Shown: positions 22,819-30,732, counted from the stretch's first letter. The stretch is DNA of 36,286 bases from DATBSK01 sp040902705 (GCA_040902705.1 JBBDWT010000072.1:1-36286); one strand, 5' to 3'. Program-made: numbers and translations. Notes: a model not told the origin generated them from the letters alone.

Positions 22819-24114
22819 TCAGTCTGCGCTCGCGAGCTCGGGTGGTGTCTCGATCACGAGATCCGGGCCACGGCCCGTCTCGTCCTCGAGCGCCTCGTCG
22901 AGCGGCCGGAACCCGTCGTACCGCATGATCCCCACCACCGCGCACACCGCCAGCGCCACGGCCGCGCCGATGACGGTGGCCTGGAGGCCGACGACCTCGG
23001 CGAGCTTGCCCTGGAGCAGCGCGCCGAGCGGCACGCCGGCGAGCAGGCCCATCAGGTAGATCGAGATCGCCCGCCCCCGGTGCACCTCGTCGACTCGCGC
23101 CTGGAGCGACGTGTTCAGCGCGGTCGCGATCAAGAGGTAGGCGGCACCCATGATCACCATGCCCGCGACCCCGACCGCGTACTCGTGGCTCAGACCGAAG
23201 AGCACCTCACCGGCAGCGAACACGAACATCCCGGCGATGGTCACCCGGGATCGCAGGTTGCGATCGGCACGGAACGCGACGAAGAGCGACCCGAAGATCG
23301 CGCCGATCCCGAAGGCCGAGATGAGGAAGCCGTACCCGCTCTTGCCGACGTGGAACACGTCGTCGGCGAACGCGGGCGCGAGCTGCTGCACGCTGCTCCC
23401 GAGGAACGACACCACCGTGATCGTGATCACGGGGACGAAGAGCGCGGCGCGCGCCCGCACGTAGGCGAGCCCCTCGCGGAAGTGCGCCATGACCTTGCCC
23501 GCGTCGACGTCGACCGCGACCACCCGCGGGTGGATGAGGAGGAGCGCGCCGAGCACGAGGAGGAACGAGACGCCGTTGAGGAAGAACGCGGTCCCCGCGC
23601 CGTACGCGGAGAGGACCAGCCCGGCGACGGCCGGCCCGAACGCCCGCGCCGCGACGAACTGCATCGAGTTGATGCGGACCGCGGGGAGGAGGTCGGCCTG
23701 CGGGACGAGCTGGGGGACGAACGACTGCCACGCAGCGATGTTCAGCCCCGACGCGATGCCCGAGAAGAAGAGGAGGGCGACGATGACGCCCGGTGTCGCG
23801 ACGCCCGCCTCCCACACGCCCCACAGGCCGAAGGCGGTGCACATCATCCCCGTCTGCGTGAACATGAGGATCGTCTTGCGCGGGAAGCGATCGGCGAGCG
23901 ACCCAGCCAGCGGACCGACGCACAGCGCGGGGAAGAACGCCATGAACGCGCCGATGCCGAGCCACGCCGTCGAGTGCGTCAGCTGGTACAGGACGTAGGG
24001 CGCGGCGATCGACTGCATCCACGACCCGGAGTTCGAGACGAGCGCGGCGCCGAAGAAGATCGCGAAGTCGCGGTGGCGCAGGACGCGCAGCGAGTGCTTC
24101 GACTCGCCCGTCAC
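22819..24114 (-). CDS. MFS transporter, EntS/MFS_3-like
   Basis: A 431-residue protein with about 12 membrane segments. LRHRDFAIFFGAALVSNSGSWMQSIAAPYVLYQLT in helix 1 and SLADRFPRKTIL in the loop 2-3 motif A (G-x-L-A-D-R) are characteristic of the MFS_3 group that includes the enterobactin exporter. The C-terminal about 35 residues are charged and cytoplasmic. The cargo is unknown: in this locus either export of an intermediate or efflux of a toxic substrate. GTG at 24114 overlaps the stop of the upstream SDR by GTGA. The frame is open further upstream, inside that SDR, and I reject that extension. Confidence 0.9.
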   Translation of the reverse strand: MTGESKHSLRVLRHRDFAIFFGAALVSNSGSWMQSIAAPYVLYQLTHSTAWLGIGAFMAFFPALCVGPLAGSLADRFPRKTILMFTQTGMMCTAFGLWGVWEAGVATPGVIVALLFFSGIASGLNIAAWQSFVPQLVPQADLLPAVRINSMQFVAARAFGPAVAGLVLSAYGAGTAFFLNGVSFLLVLGALLLIHPRVVAVDVDAGKVMAHFREGLAYVRARAALFVPVITITVVSFLGSSVQQLAPAFADDVFHVGKSGYGFLISAFGIGAIFGSLFVAFRADRNLRSRVTIAGMFVFAAGEVLFGLSHEYAVGVAGMVIMGAAYLLIATALNTSLQARVDEVHRGRAISIYLMGLLAGVPLGALLQGKLAEVVGLQATVIGAAVALAVCAVVGIMRYDGFRPLDEALEDETGRGPDLVIETPPELASAD

Positions 24115-25040
24115 GGAGCGAAGCCGTCGAACACCCGGTCGAGGTCGCCCGACCCCGCGGGCAGCCCCGACCACGAGCCGTCGGCCATCACCGAGCCCCA
24201 GGAGTCGCGCACGCCCTCGGGCGTCATCGGCCGGTCCCACCGGTGGCCGTCGTTCACCGCGACGCTCACCCGCCCGACGTAGCCGCCGCCGACGGTGAAG
24301 CACTCCCCCGACACGGTGCAGTCCTCGTGGACGAGCCACGTCGCGACGGGCGCGACCGCGTCGATCGAGAGCCAGTCGAACAGCTCGGGCGACTCCGGGA
24401 TGGGCCCGAAGCCACCGGGGCGGGTCTTCGCACAGGGCGCGATGACGTTGACGGTGATGCCGTGGGGCGTGCCCTCCTGGGCGAGCGCGCGGGTGAGGCC
24501 GACGATCGCCATCTTGGCTGCCGAGTAGCCGGTCATCTGCGGCACGCCCCAGAGGCCGGCGCCCGACGCGAGGTTGAGCACGCGCCCGTACCCCTGGTCC
24601 TGCATCGCTCGCCACGCCGGACGGGTCACGTGGAAGTGGCCGCCGACCTGGCTCTCGAGCACCGGCCAGAGCAGCGCGTCGGAGTAGTCCTCGAAGGGTG
24701 CGGAGCGCACGACGCCGGCGTTGTTGATGAGCACGTCGACCCGGCCGAACGCGTCGAGCGCGGCGCGGATGATCGCCTCGCCGCCGGCTTCGGTCGCGAC
24801 GCTGTCGGTGCTCGCGACCGCCTCGCCGCCGGCCTCGCGGATCGCGGCGACCACCTCGTGCGCGGGGTTCTCGGCCGGCGCGTCACCCGCGCCGTCGGTG
24901 TCGCTGATCGCCACCCCGAGGTCGTTGACGACGACGCGCGCGCCGCGCGACGCGAGCAGTAACGCGTATGCCCGCCCGAGGTTGCGACCGGCCCCGGTGA
25001 CGACGGCAACCCGGTCGTCCCACCGAAGCTCGTCCCCCAT
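24111..25040 (-). CDS. Short-chain dehydrogenase, MFE-2/HSD17B4-like
   Basis: A 309-residue SDR with TGAGRNLGRAYALLLASRGARVVVNDLG, the start typical of the peroxisomal multifunctional enzyme type 2 dehydrogenase domain. NNAGVV, Ser in VLNLASGAGL and YSAAK follow. The extra C-terminal about 60 residues (CFTVGGGYVGRVSVAVNDGHRW) also belong to that group. It probably oxidises a 3-hydroxyacyl-CoA or hydroxysteroid with NAD. ATG at 25040 is chosen; TTG at 25043 is directly before it. No Shine-Dalgarno is seen, but TAGGGT 9 nt upstream suggests leaderless initiation. Confidence 0.92.
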   Translation of the reverse strand: MGDELRWDDRVAVVTGAGRNLGRAYALLLASRGARVVVNDLGVAISDTDGAGDAPAENPAHEVVAAIREAGGEAVASTDSVATEAGGEAIIRAALDAFGRVDVLINNAGVVRSAPFEDYSDALLWPVLESQVGGHFHVTRPAWRAMQDQGYGRVLNLASGAGLWGVPQMTGYSAAKMAIVGLTRALAQEGTPHGITVNVIAPCAKTRPGGFGPIPESPELFDWLSIDAVAPVATWLVHEDCTVSGECFTVGGGYVGRVSVAVNDGHRWDRPMTPEGVRDSWGSVMADGSWSGLPAGSGDLDRVFDGFAP

Positions 25041-25087
25041 CAACCGGTGACCCTATCCCCGCCCCCCAACCCCCCAGCACACCACGG

Positions 25088-25128
25088 TTGCGTCCCTCAC
25101 CGTCGTGGGGCGGGTCGAGAGACGCAGG
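25088..25128. repeat. 41-bp palindromic repeat, copy 1
   Basis: Arms TGCGTCCCTC and GAGAGACGCA flank a G-rich centre. It is identical to 30655-30695 except for one base (C here, T there), and that C breaks one arm base pair. It lies between a leftward SDR and a rightward gene remnant, exactly where the remnant's recognisable sequence begins. Confidence 0.85.
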
Positions 25129-25256
25129 CACGCTGGTTCCCGACCCTCGACGCGGGTGCCGACGAGGTCGTCCTCTCTCCCTACAGTTGTGGCTCCGACC
25201 CGGATCGCAACCTCGACGAGGCACTGGAGGTGCTCGGTGACATCGCACGATCCTGA
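25128..25256 (+). pseudogene. Probable C-terminal remnant of an LLM oxidoreductase
   Basis: The frame reading ARWFPTLDAGADEVVLSPYS then DRNLDEALEVLGDIARS and a TGA stop at 25254-25256 looks like the last about 40 residues of a luciferase-like oxidoreductase (DAGADEVVL strand, then a closing helix). Upstream of the palindromic repeat the same frame is Pro- and Arg-rich and non-protein-like, and no start with a ribosome site exists. It is read as a gene end left after a deletion or insertion at the repeat. The downstream SnoaL-like gene overlaps its last 20 bases, as an operon partner would have. A chance open frame is the alternative. Confidence 0.5.
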
Positions 25257-25647
25257 GAAGGCCGCACGCGAGCTGTTGGCGAGGATGTCGTCACGCGACC
25301 TCGACGGTGTCGCCGAGCTCCTGGCCGACGACATGGAGTTCGATCTCGCGTACGCGCCCGACATGCTCCCGATGCCGACGCGCGGCCGCGACGCGTTCGT
25401 CGACATGGCCGCCAACGTCATCGGGGCGATGTTCAACCCGCTGAAGCTCGAGGTGACGACCGCGTATCCGTGCGCCGACGGCAAGACGGTCGTCCTCGAG
25501 TACACGAGCGACGGCACCGTCACCCACAACGGCAACCGCTACCAGAACACCTACGCCGGGATCTTCCGCGTGAACGACGCCGGGCTCATCGAGTTCTGGC
25601 GGGAGTTCCACAACCCCGAGAAGTCGACCCGCGCCCTCGGCGGCTGA
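25237..25647 (+). CDS. SnoaL-like/NTF2-fold protein
   Basis: A 136-residue protein: helix EKAARELLARMSSRDLDGVAELLADDMEFDLAYAPDMLPMPTRGRDAFVDM, then KTVVLEYTSDGTVTHNGNRYQNTYAGIFRVNDAGLIEFWREFHNP. This is the SnoaL/ketosteroid-isomerase-like layout, with the conserved Y-x-N-x-Y/F-x-x-x-F-x-x-x-x-G-x-I strand. The enzymatic role is unknown. GTG at 25237 has GGAGG 6 nt upstream and lies inside the 3' end of the LLM remnant; the frame is open to 25105 but without support. It ends 10 bp before a convergent amidohydrolase. Confidence 0.87.
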   Translation: MTSHDPEKAARELLARMSSRDLDGVAELLADDMEFDLAYAPDMLPMPTRGRDAFVDMAANVIGAMFNPLKLEVTTAYPCADGKTVVLEYTSDGTVTHNGNRYQNTYAGIFRVNDAGLIEFWREFHNPEKSTRALGG

Positions 25648-25657
25648 GCGACAGTGG

Positions 25658-26824
25658 TCATGCGATGACCGGCGACTCCACGTGGTACAGCGCGGCTGCG
25701 TTCTCCCACAGGACCTTGCGGCGCACGGTGTCGGGCTGGCCCTCGAGGCTCGCCTCGATCTTCTCGCGCACGTTGCCGAAGAGGCAGATGGGGTGCGGGA
25801 AGTCGGTCTCGAAGAGGAGGTTGTCGGCGCCGATCGCGTCGACCACGCGTCCCAGCCCGAGCTCTTCGAAGAAGAAGCACCCGTACACCTGGTTGCGGAA
25901 CTGCTCGCTCGGGATCGGGTCGCCGGGACGGTCGGTCGCCATGGACGACTCGCCGTACGCGTAGTCGGCCGCCTCGAGGACGAATGGCAGGAAGCCGATC
26001 CCGCTCTCGACCGACACGAACTTGAGGTCGGGGAAGCGCGGCAGCACGCCCGACGTGAGCAGGTCCGCGATCTGCGCGCCGTTCGTCAGGAACAGGCTCA
26101 CCGACGTGGAGACGTACGCGCCGCCCGCGCCGTGCGCCTTGATGCGCCCCGGAGCGAACCCGCTCGCGATGTCGCCGCTGCCGATGTGGAAGCTCACGGG
26201 GAGCTCCGCGGCCTGGGCCGCGGCCCACAGCGGGTCCCAGTGGTGGTCACCGAGGTACGGCAGCCCGAAGCGCTGCGGCTCCCCGGTGAAGAGCACACCC
26301 CGGTGGCCCTGGGCCGCGCCGCGCTCGACCTCGGCGACTGCCGCGTCGACGTCCCAGAACGGCGTCGCGATCACGCTCAGGAGCCGATGCGGGTCGACCG
26401 AGCACCAGTCGGTCATCCAGTCGTTGTACGCGCGCACGCACGCGAGCTGGAGGTCGGCGTCGTCGAGCTTGAGGAACGCCTGGTTCCCGAAGCCGCCGAT
26501 GTTCGGGTACATCACCTGCGCCCAGGCGCCGATCTCGTCGAGGTACTCGAGGCGGGCCTCGGCGTTCCACGCGGCGCGGGGGATGTCGTCCATCGTGCGC
26601 GGCGAGCTCGGGAACTTCTCGGGCCACCCGGCAGTGGCGGTGTGCCCGACCGACGAGATCGTGGTCCCGTCGGCCAGCTTCCAGAGGTCCCAGCCCGACC
26701 GCTCGTCGCGGACGAGGCGCGGGGCGTCGTCGACGTACTTGGCGGGCATGCGGTCGGCGAACACGTCGGCCGGCTCGGTGACGTGGGCGTCCACGTCGAT
26801 GACCCATTCCATAGTGCTCGCCAT
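25658..26824 (-). CDS. Amidohydrolase-2 (TIM-barrel) family protein
   Basis: A 388-residue protein of the ACMSD/amidohydrolase-2 group. VIDVDAHVTEPADVF replaces the HxH pair by D-x-H-x-x-E, as in many actinobacterial members. PVSFHIGSGD provides the barrel His, LKFVSVESGIGFLPFVLEAADYAY the next strand, and FETDFPHP the metal Asp. A hydrolase or decarboxylase acting on a ring-derived acid is expected. ATG at 26824 has GGGAGAAG about 4 nt upstream; a second in-frame ATG at 26812 is possible. The frame is open far upstream without homology. It is divergent from the SMP-30 gene. Confidence 0.9.
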   Translation of the reverse strand: MASTMEWVIDVDAHVTEPADVFADRMPAKYVDDAPRLVRDERSGWDLWKLADGTTISSVGHTATAGWPEKFPSSPRTMDDIPRAAWNAEARLEYLDEIGAWAQVMYPNIGGFGNQAFLKLDDADLQLACVRAYNDWMTDWCSVDPHRLLSVIATPFWDVDAAVAEVERGAAQGHRGVLFTGEPQRFGLPYLGDHHWDPLWAAAQAAELPVSFHIGSGDIASGFAPGRIKAHGAGGAYVSTSVSLFLTNGAQIADLLTSGVLPRFPDLKFVSVESGIGFLPFVLEAADYAYGESSMATDRPGDPIPSEQFRNQVYGCFFFEELGLGRVVDAIGADNLLFETDFPHPICLFGNVREKIEASLEGQPDTVRRKVLWENAAALYHVESPVIA

Positions 26825-27001
26825 CCACTTCTCCCGGCCCCGGTCCTCGGACCGTCCGCGGCGCGTCTCGGAACCGACCTGACGCCAGAACGTAGACCGT
26901 CGGCTAGAACAAGGGGCTCCGGCCGAGGCTGCCCGGCCGGACGTCGGAGCGGACGCAGCGAGATGCCCGGACGGGTGCACGACCAGGGGGGTCAGGGCCA
27001 C
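26825..27001. other. Divergent intergenic region, amidohydrolase/SMP-30 genes
   Basis: This 177-bp stretch holds the promoters for both directions. Two AGAAC words (26887-26891 and 26906-26910) in CAGAACGTAG and TAGAACAAGG resemble single KstR half-sites but lack the GTT partner. On the minus strand TACGTT (26894-26889) could be a -10. The rightward Shine-Dalgarno is in the G-run and AGGG just before 27002. No convincing palindrome or small gene was found. Confidence 0.45.
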
Positions 27002-27922
27002 ATGGCGAGCGACGCCGACATCATCGAGATGGCGACCGGCCTCGAGTTCCCCGAGGGGCCGATCGCGCTGCCCGACGGGTCCGTGCTCCTGGTCGAGATC
27101 CGGCGCGGCACCCTGTCGCGGGTCCCCGCGGGCGGGGGCACCGTCGAGGTCGTCGCCGAGCTCGGCGGTGGGCCGAACGGCGCCGCGATCGGGCCCGACG
27201 GCGCCGCGTACGTCGCGAACAACGGTGGCTTCAAGTGGGGCGAGCTCGACGGCATGACGCTGCCGTTCGACATGGAGGATATGAGCAACCAGCCCGACGA
27301 CTTCGGCGGCGGGTGGATCGACCGGGTCGACCTGACGACCGGTGAGCACTCCGTGCTGTACCGCGACCACGGCGACGGCACCCGGTTCTGCGGACCCAAC
27401 GACATCGTCTTCGACGACCTCGGCGGCTTCTGGTTCACCGACTTCGGCAAGACGCGGGCACGCGACGCCGACCGCGGATCGTTGTTCTACGCCACGGCCG
27501 ACGGCACGCACATCGTCGAGGCCGCGCGCGGCCTGCACGGCCCGAACGGTGTCGGGCTCTCGCCCGGCGGTGACCGTGTGTACGTCGCCGAGAGCTTCAC
27601 CGGCCGCGTGCTCGCGTGGAACGTCGAAGCGCCGGGCACGGTCCAGTCCCCCGCGCCGACCGTGATCGAGGCGACGAAGGGTCACTTCGACTCGCTCGCG
27701 CTCGAGGCCGACGGCGCGGTCGTGGTGGCGTCGCTCTACGACGGCCTGTGCATCGTGCAGCCCGACGGCTCAGGTCACGAGTACGTCGCGATGCCCGACC
27801 GCTTCGTCACCAACATCTGCTTCGGAGGCGACAACATGACGACGGCCTACGTCACGCTCTCGGGGAGCGGACGCCTCGTGTCGCGTGAGTGGCCGCGGCC
27901 CGGGCTGCCGCTCGCGTTCTGA
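27002..27922 (+). CDS. SMP-30/gluconolactonase-like beta-propeller
   Basis: A 306-residue six-bladed propeller: GLEFPEGPIALPDGSVLLVEI (metal Glu), GGGPNGAAIGPDGAAYVANNGG, FCGPNDIVFDDLGGFWFTDFGK, GLHGPNGVGLSPGGDRVYVAES (Asn-rich metal site) and HFDSLALEADGAVVVASL (Asp). The metal ligands Glu, Asn and Asp are in the expected places, so lactonase activity is plausible. The likely task is hydrolysis of a lactone intermediate. The stop overlaps the downstream acyl-CoA synthetase by 1 nt (TGATG), which would convert the resulting hydroxy acid to its CoA ester (inference). Confidence 0.9.
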   Translation: MASDADIIEMATGLEFPEGPIALPDGSVLLVEIRRGTLSRVPAGGGTVEVVAELGGGPNGAAIGPDGAAYVANNGGFKWGELDGMTLPFDMEDMSNQPDDFGGGWIDRVDLTTGEHSVLYRDHGDGTRFCGPNDIVFDDLGGFWFTDFGKTRARDADRGSLFYATADGTHIVEAARGLHGPNGVGLSPGGDRVYVAESFTGRVLAWNVEAPGTVQSPAPTVIEATKGHFDSLALEADGAVVVASLYDGLCIVQPDGSGHEYVAMPDRFVTNICFGGDNMTTAYVTLSGSGRLVSREWPRPGLPLAF

Positions 27923-29577
27923 TGTCGACGATCGCGCAGTACGTCCTCGCGCGCGCCGCCGACCGCGACGCGCCTGCGATCGTCTTCGAGGACGAGTCGT
28001 GGACCTGGGGCGAGTATCTCGACGCCTGCGCGGTCCGTGCCGCGTACCTCGAGGCGACGCTCGACCCCGACCAGCCACGTCACTTCGGCGCGCTCTTCGA
28101 CAACATCCCGGAGTACACGATCTGGCTCGGCGCCGCCGCGCTGACCGGCACGGTGCTCGTCGGCATCAACCCGACGCGCCGGGGCGCCGAGCTCGCGCGC
28201 GACATCACGCACACCGACTGCCAGCTCGTCGTGACGGAGGGCCGTCACCTGCACCTGCTCGACGGGCTCGACCTCGGGATCGCCCACGGACACGTGCTCG
28301 ACATCGACGCGGCCGAGTACGAGGCGACGCTCGCCCCGTTCGTCGGCGCGGAGCTCCCCGATCGTGGCGTCGACGAGGGCACGCTGTACATGCTCCTGTT
28401 CACGTCGGGCACGAGCGGCGCACCCAAGGCGTGCCTCCTCTCGCAGGGCCGCCTGGCCCGGATGAGCGAGGGGCTGACCGCGGGGATGAAGTTCGTCCCC
28501 GACGATGTCCTTTACTGCGTGATGCCACTGTTCCACTCGAACTGCGTCATCACGTCGTTCGCGCCGTGGCTCATCTCCGGCTCGACCATCGCGTTGCGCC
28601 GCCGCTTCTCTGCGTCGGGCTTCATCGCCGACGTGCGCAAGTTCGGCGTCACCTACTTCAACTACGTCGGCAAGCCGCTCTCGTACATCCTCGCGACGCC
28701 GGAGCTGCCCGACGACCGTGAGACGACGCTCACCCGCGTCTTCGGCAACGAGGCGACCGACCTCGACATCGAGCGCTTCTCCCAGCGGTTCAACTGCATC
28801 GTCGGCGACGGCTACGGGTCGACGGAGGGCGGTGCGTTCATCAACCGGACGCCCGACATGCCGAGGGGTGCCCTCGGGCAGGGCCCGGAAGGAACGGTCG
28901 TCCTCGACCCCGAGACCCTCGAGGAGTGCCCACCCGCACGCTTCGACAAGCAGGGCCGACTCGTGAACCCCGACGAGTGCATCGGCGAGATCGTCAACAA
29001 GCACGGCGTCGCCGGGTTCGAGGGCTACTACAAGAACGACGAGGCGAACGCGGCGAGGGTTCGCGGCGGCTACTACTGGACGGGCGACCTCGGCTACCGC
29101 GACGAGGACGGTTGGTTCTTCTTCGCGGGACGCGACTTCGAGTGGTTGCGCGTCGACGGTGAGAACTTCTCGGCCGCGCCGGTCGAGCGCATCCTGGCCC
29201 GGCATCCCGACGTGGTGGTCGCGACCGTGTACGCCGTGCCCGACGAGGAGGTCGGCGACCAGGTGATGGCCGCGGTCGAGCTCCGGGCGGGCGCGTCCTT
29301 CGACCCCGACGACTTCGACTCCTTCCTCGGCGAGCAGCCCGACCTCGGCACGAAGTGGGCACCCCGCTATATCCGCGTCATGGACGCGATCCCCGTCACC
29401 GAGACGCAGAAGCCACTGAAGCGCCAGCTACGACGGGAGCGGTGGGACGTGCCCGACCCGGTCTTCTGGCGCCCGGCGAAGCACGAGGCGCTGCGCGACC
29501 TCAGCGACGGCGACCGCGGCGAGCTGCTGCGCCGCTTCGAGGCGCGCGGCCGCGTCGGCGTCCTCGACGCCGGCTGA
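27922..29577 (+). CDS. Acyl-CoA synthetase, FadD17/VLACS-like
   Basis: A 551-residue ANL enzyme. FTSGTSGAPKACLLSQ (from about residue 160) is the phosphate loop. MPLFHSNCVITSFAPWL, GYGSTEGGAF (adenine site), YYWTGDLGYRDEDGWFFFAGRDFEWLRVDGENFSA and VTETQKPLKRQL with the catalytic Lys follow. The FAGRDFEWLRVDGENF hinge is that of the FadD17/very-long-chain acyl-CoA synthetase branch, so the acid may be long or steroid-like. ATG at 27922 shares its A with the upstream TGA. Downstream is a GU-tolerant hairpin and then an SDR with its own promoter. Confidence 0.92.
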   Translation: MSTIAQYVLARAADRDAPAIVFEDESWTWGEYLDACAVRAAYLEATLDPDQPRHFGALFDNIPEYTIWLGAAALTGTVLVGINPTRRGAELARDITHTDCQLVVTEGRHLHLLDGLDLGIAHGHVLDIDAAEYEATLAPFVGAELPDRGVDEGTLYMLLFTSGTSGAPKACLLSQGRLARMSEGLTAGMKFVPDDVLYCVMPLFHSNCVITSFAPWLISGSTIALRRRFSASGFIADVRKFGVTYFNYVGKPLSYILATPELPDDRETTLTRVFGNEATDLDIERFSQRFNCIVGDGYGSTEGGAFINRTPDMPRGALGQGPEGTVVLDPETLEECPPARFDKQGRLVNPDECIGEIVNKHGVAGFEGYYKNDEANAARVRGGYYWTGDLGYRDEDGWFFFAGRDFEWLRVDGENFSAAPVERILARHPDVVVATVYAVPDEEVGDQVMAAVELRAGASFDPDDFDSFLGEQPDLGTKWAPRYIRVMDAIPVTETQKPLKRQLRRERWDVPDPVFWRPAKHEALRDLSDGDRGELLRRFEARGRVGVLDAG

Positions 29578-29595
29578 GCCGACCTTCCATCGTGC

Positions 29596-29637
29596 GTTGG
29601 TGCGCTGAGGGGAAGGAGTGCCCCTCAGTGCACCAAC
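29596..29637 (+). repeat. 17-bp-arm hairpin, possible terminator
   Basis: The left arm (29596-29612) and right arm (29621-29637) pair over 17 positions with a single G-T pair, which would still pair as G-U in RNA. The loop is AAGGAGTG. It lies 18 bp after the synthetase stop and 37 bp before the next start. Its arm consensus CGTTGGYGCGYTGAGSG is shared with the palindrome at 10381-10424. No T-tract follows. Confidence 0.65.
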
Positions 29638-29662
29638 CCATCGAGGCGTTTCGGCGACGGGT

Positions 29663-29668
29663 TAGCGT
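29663..29668 (+). promoter_or_regulatory. Candidate -10 element for a leaderless SDR transcript
   Basis: TAGCGT fits TAnnnT and ends 7 nt before the A of the ATG at 29675, the spacing expected when transcription starts at the start codon. No Shine-Dalgarno is present. Similar boxes precede other Shine-Dalgarno-free starts here (2485, 5586, 25040). Confidence 0.4.
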
Positions 29669-29674
29669 GCCCCG

Positions 29675-30637
29675 ATGTTGCAGGACAGGGTGGCGGTCGT
29701 CACCGGTGCGGGTCGTGGCATCGGCCGCGCCGAGGCGACCCGACTCGCCGCCTACGGCGCGCGCGTCGTCGTCAACGACCTCGGCGTCGCGACCGACGGC
29801 ACCGAGACGACGGACGCGCCGGCCGACGACGTGGTCGCGGAGATCGCAGCCGCGGGCGGGACGGCCATCGCCGACCGCAACGACATCTCGACGACCGAGG
29901 GCGGCGAGGCGCTCGTGCGACGCGCCGTCGACGCGTGGGGCCGGATCGACATCGTCGTGAACAACGCCGGGTTCGGCCGCCCCCGCATGGTGTTCAACAT
30001 GGCCCCGGAAGAGTGGGACGACGTCGTGCGGGTGCACCTGCGCGGCGCGTTCGCGGTCACCGCACCCGCGTGCCGGTGGTGGCGGGGCGAGCACAAGGCC
30101 GGACGCTCGGTCGCGGGCCGCGTCGTGAACACCGCCACGGGCCTCTTGCTCTACAGTGCAGCCGGGCAGTCGAACTACGCCGCGGCGAAGGCCGGGGTGC
30201 TCGCGTTCACGGAGTCGATCGCCACGGAGATGGCGCCGTACGGCGTGACCGCGAACTGCATCATGCCGTCGGCTGCGACGCGCCTCGCCAACATCGGGTG
30301 GCGGATGAGCCGAAACGCCGAGCGTCACGAGGTCGACTTCGACCCCACCGACCCGGTGCACGTCGCCGAGATGATCTGCTTCCTCGCGTCGCCGGCCGCG
30401 GCGTGGGTGAGCGGCCAGTGCTTCCAGGTGCGCGGCGGCGTCGTCGAGCACGTGCGCACGTTCGCGGTCGACCACACGATCGAGCGGGCCGACCGCGGCT
30501 GGACCGCCGACGATCTCGCCGGCGAGCTCCCCCGCATGTTCGGCGCGGGCGCCCGCCGCGCCGACCCGCCCCCCAAGGAGTGGCAGGACGCCTACCGCGC
30601 CAAGCGCGCCCCCAGCACCACCCCCGGCACCGCCTGA
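29675..30637 (+). CDS. Short-chain dehydrogenase/reductase
   Basis: A 320-residue SDR of the MFE-2-like type: VAVVTGAGRGIGRAEATRLAAYGARVVVNDLG, NNAGFG, YAAAK and a long C-terminal extension (about 60 residues: EHVRTFAVDHTIERADRGWTADDLAGELPRMF). The residue 13 before the catalytic Tyr, normally Ser, is Thr (VNTATGLLLY). The fold and NAD site are otherwise intact, so either Thr substitutes for Ser or activity is altered. Cofactor preference is NAD by the Asp in VVNDLG. It is preceded by a hairpin and a leaderless-type promoter, which suggests its own transcript. Confidence 0.91.
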   Translation: MLQDRVAVVTGAGRGIGRAEATRLAAYGARVVVNDLGVATDGTETTDAPADDVVAEIAAAGGTAIADRNDISTTEGGEALVRRAVDAWGRIDIVVNNAGFGRPRMVFNMAPEEWDDVVRVHLRGAFAVTAPACRWWRGEHKAGRSVAGRVVNTATGLLLYSAAGQSNYAAAKAGVLAFTESIATEMAPYGVTANCIMPSAATRLANIGWRMSRNAERHEVDFDPTDPVHVAEMICFLASPAAAWVSGQCFQVRGGVVEHVRTFAVDHTIERADRGWTADDLAGELPRMFGAGARRADPPPKEWQDAYRAKRAPSTTPGTA

Positions 30638-30654
30638 TCCGACCAAGATCCTTG

Positions 30655-30695
30655 TTGCGTCTCTCACCGTCGTGGGGCGGGTCGAGAGACGCAGG
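30655..30695. repeat. 41-bp palindromic repeat, copy 2
   Basis: The arms TGCGTCTCTC and GAGAGACGCA are perfect reverse complements. The element is 40/41 identical to 25088-25128, 5.6 kb away, and the sequences outside it are unrelated. It lies 18 bp after the SDR stop and 38 bp before the GerW-like start. Confidence 0.85.
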
Positions 30696-30732
30696 TATGC
30701 AAACGCACGGCGACGAAGCGAGAGGAGACGAC

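Noticed and set aside
24115..24615. Upstream extension of the MFS frame inside the neighbouring SDR
   Set aside because: It is out of frame with a well-supported SDR and compositionally unlike a protein; the GTGA overlap at 24114 gives the start.
25237..25647. SnoaL-like gene starting at 25105
   Set aside because: The extra N-terminus is Arg/Ser-rich and reads the LLM remnant out of frame; GGAGG before GTG 25237 decides the start.
26887..26910. A third KstR-like operator in the SMP-30 promoter region
   Set aside because: Only AGAAC half-sites are present; neither has the GTT partner at the required spacing.
26825..27685. Upstream extension of the leftward amidohydrolase frame
   Set aside because: It is antisense to the SMP-30 gene and reads as low-complexity sequence; the Shine-Dalgarno and homology support 26824.
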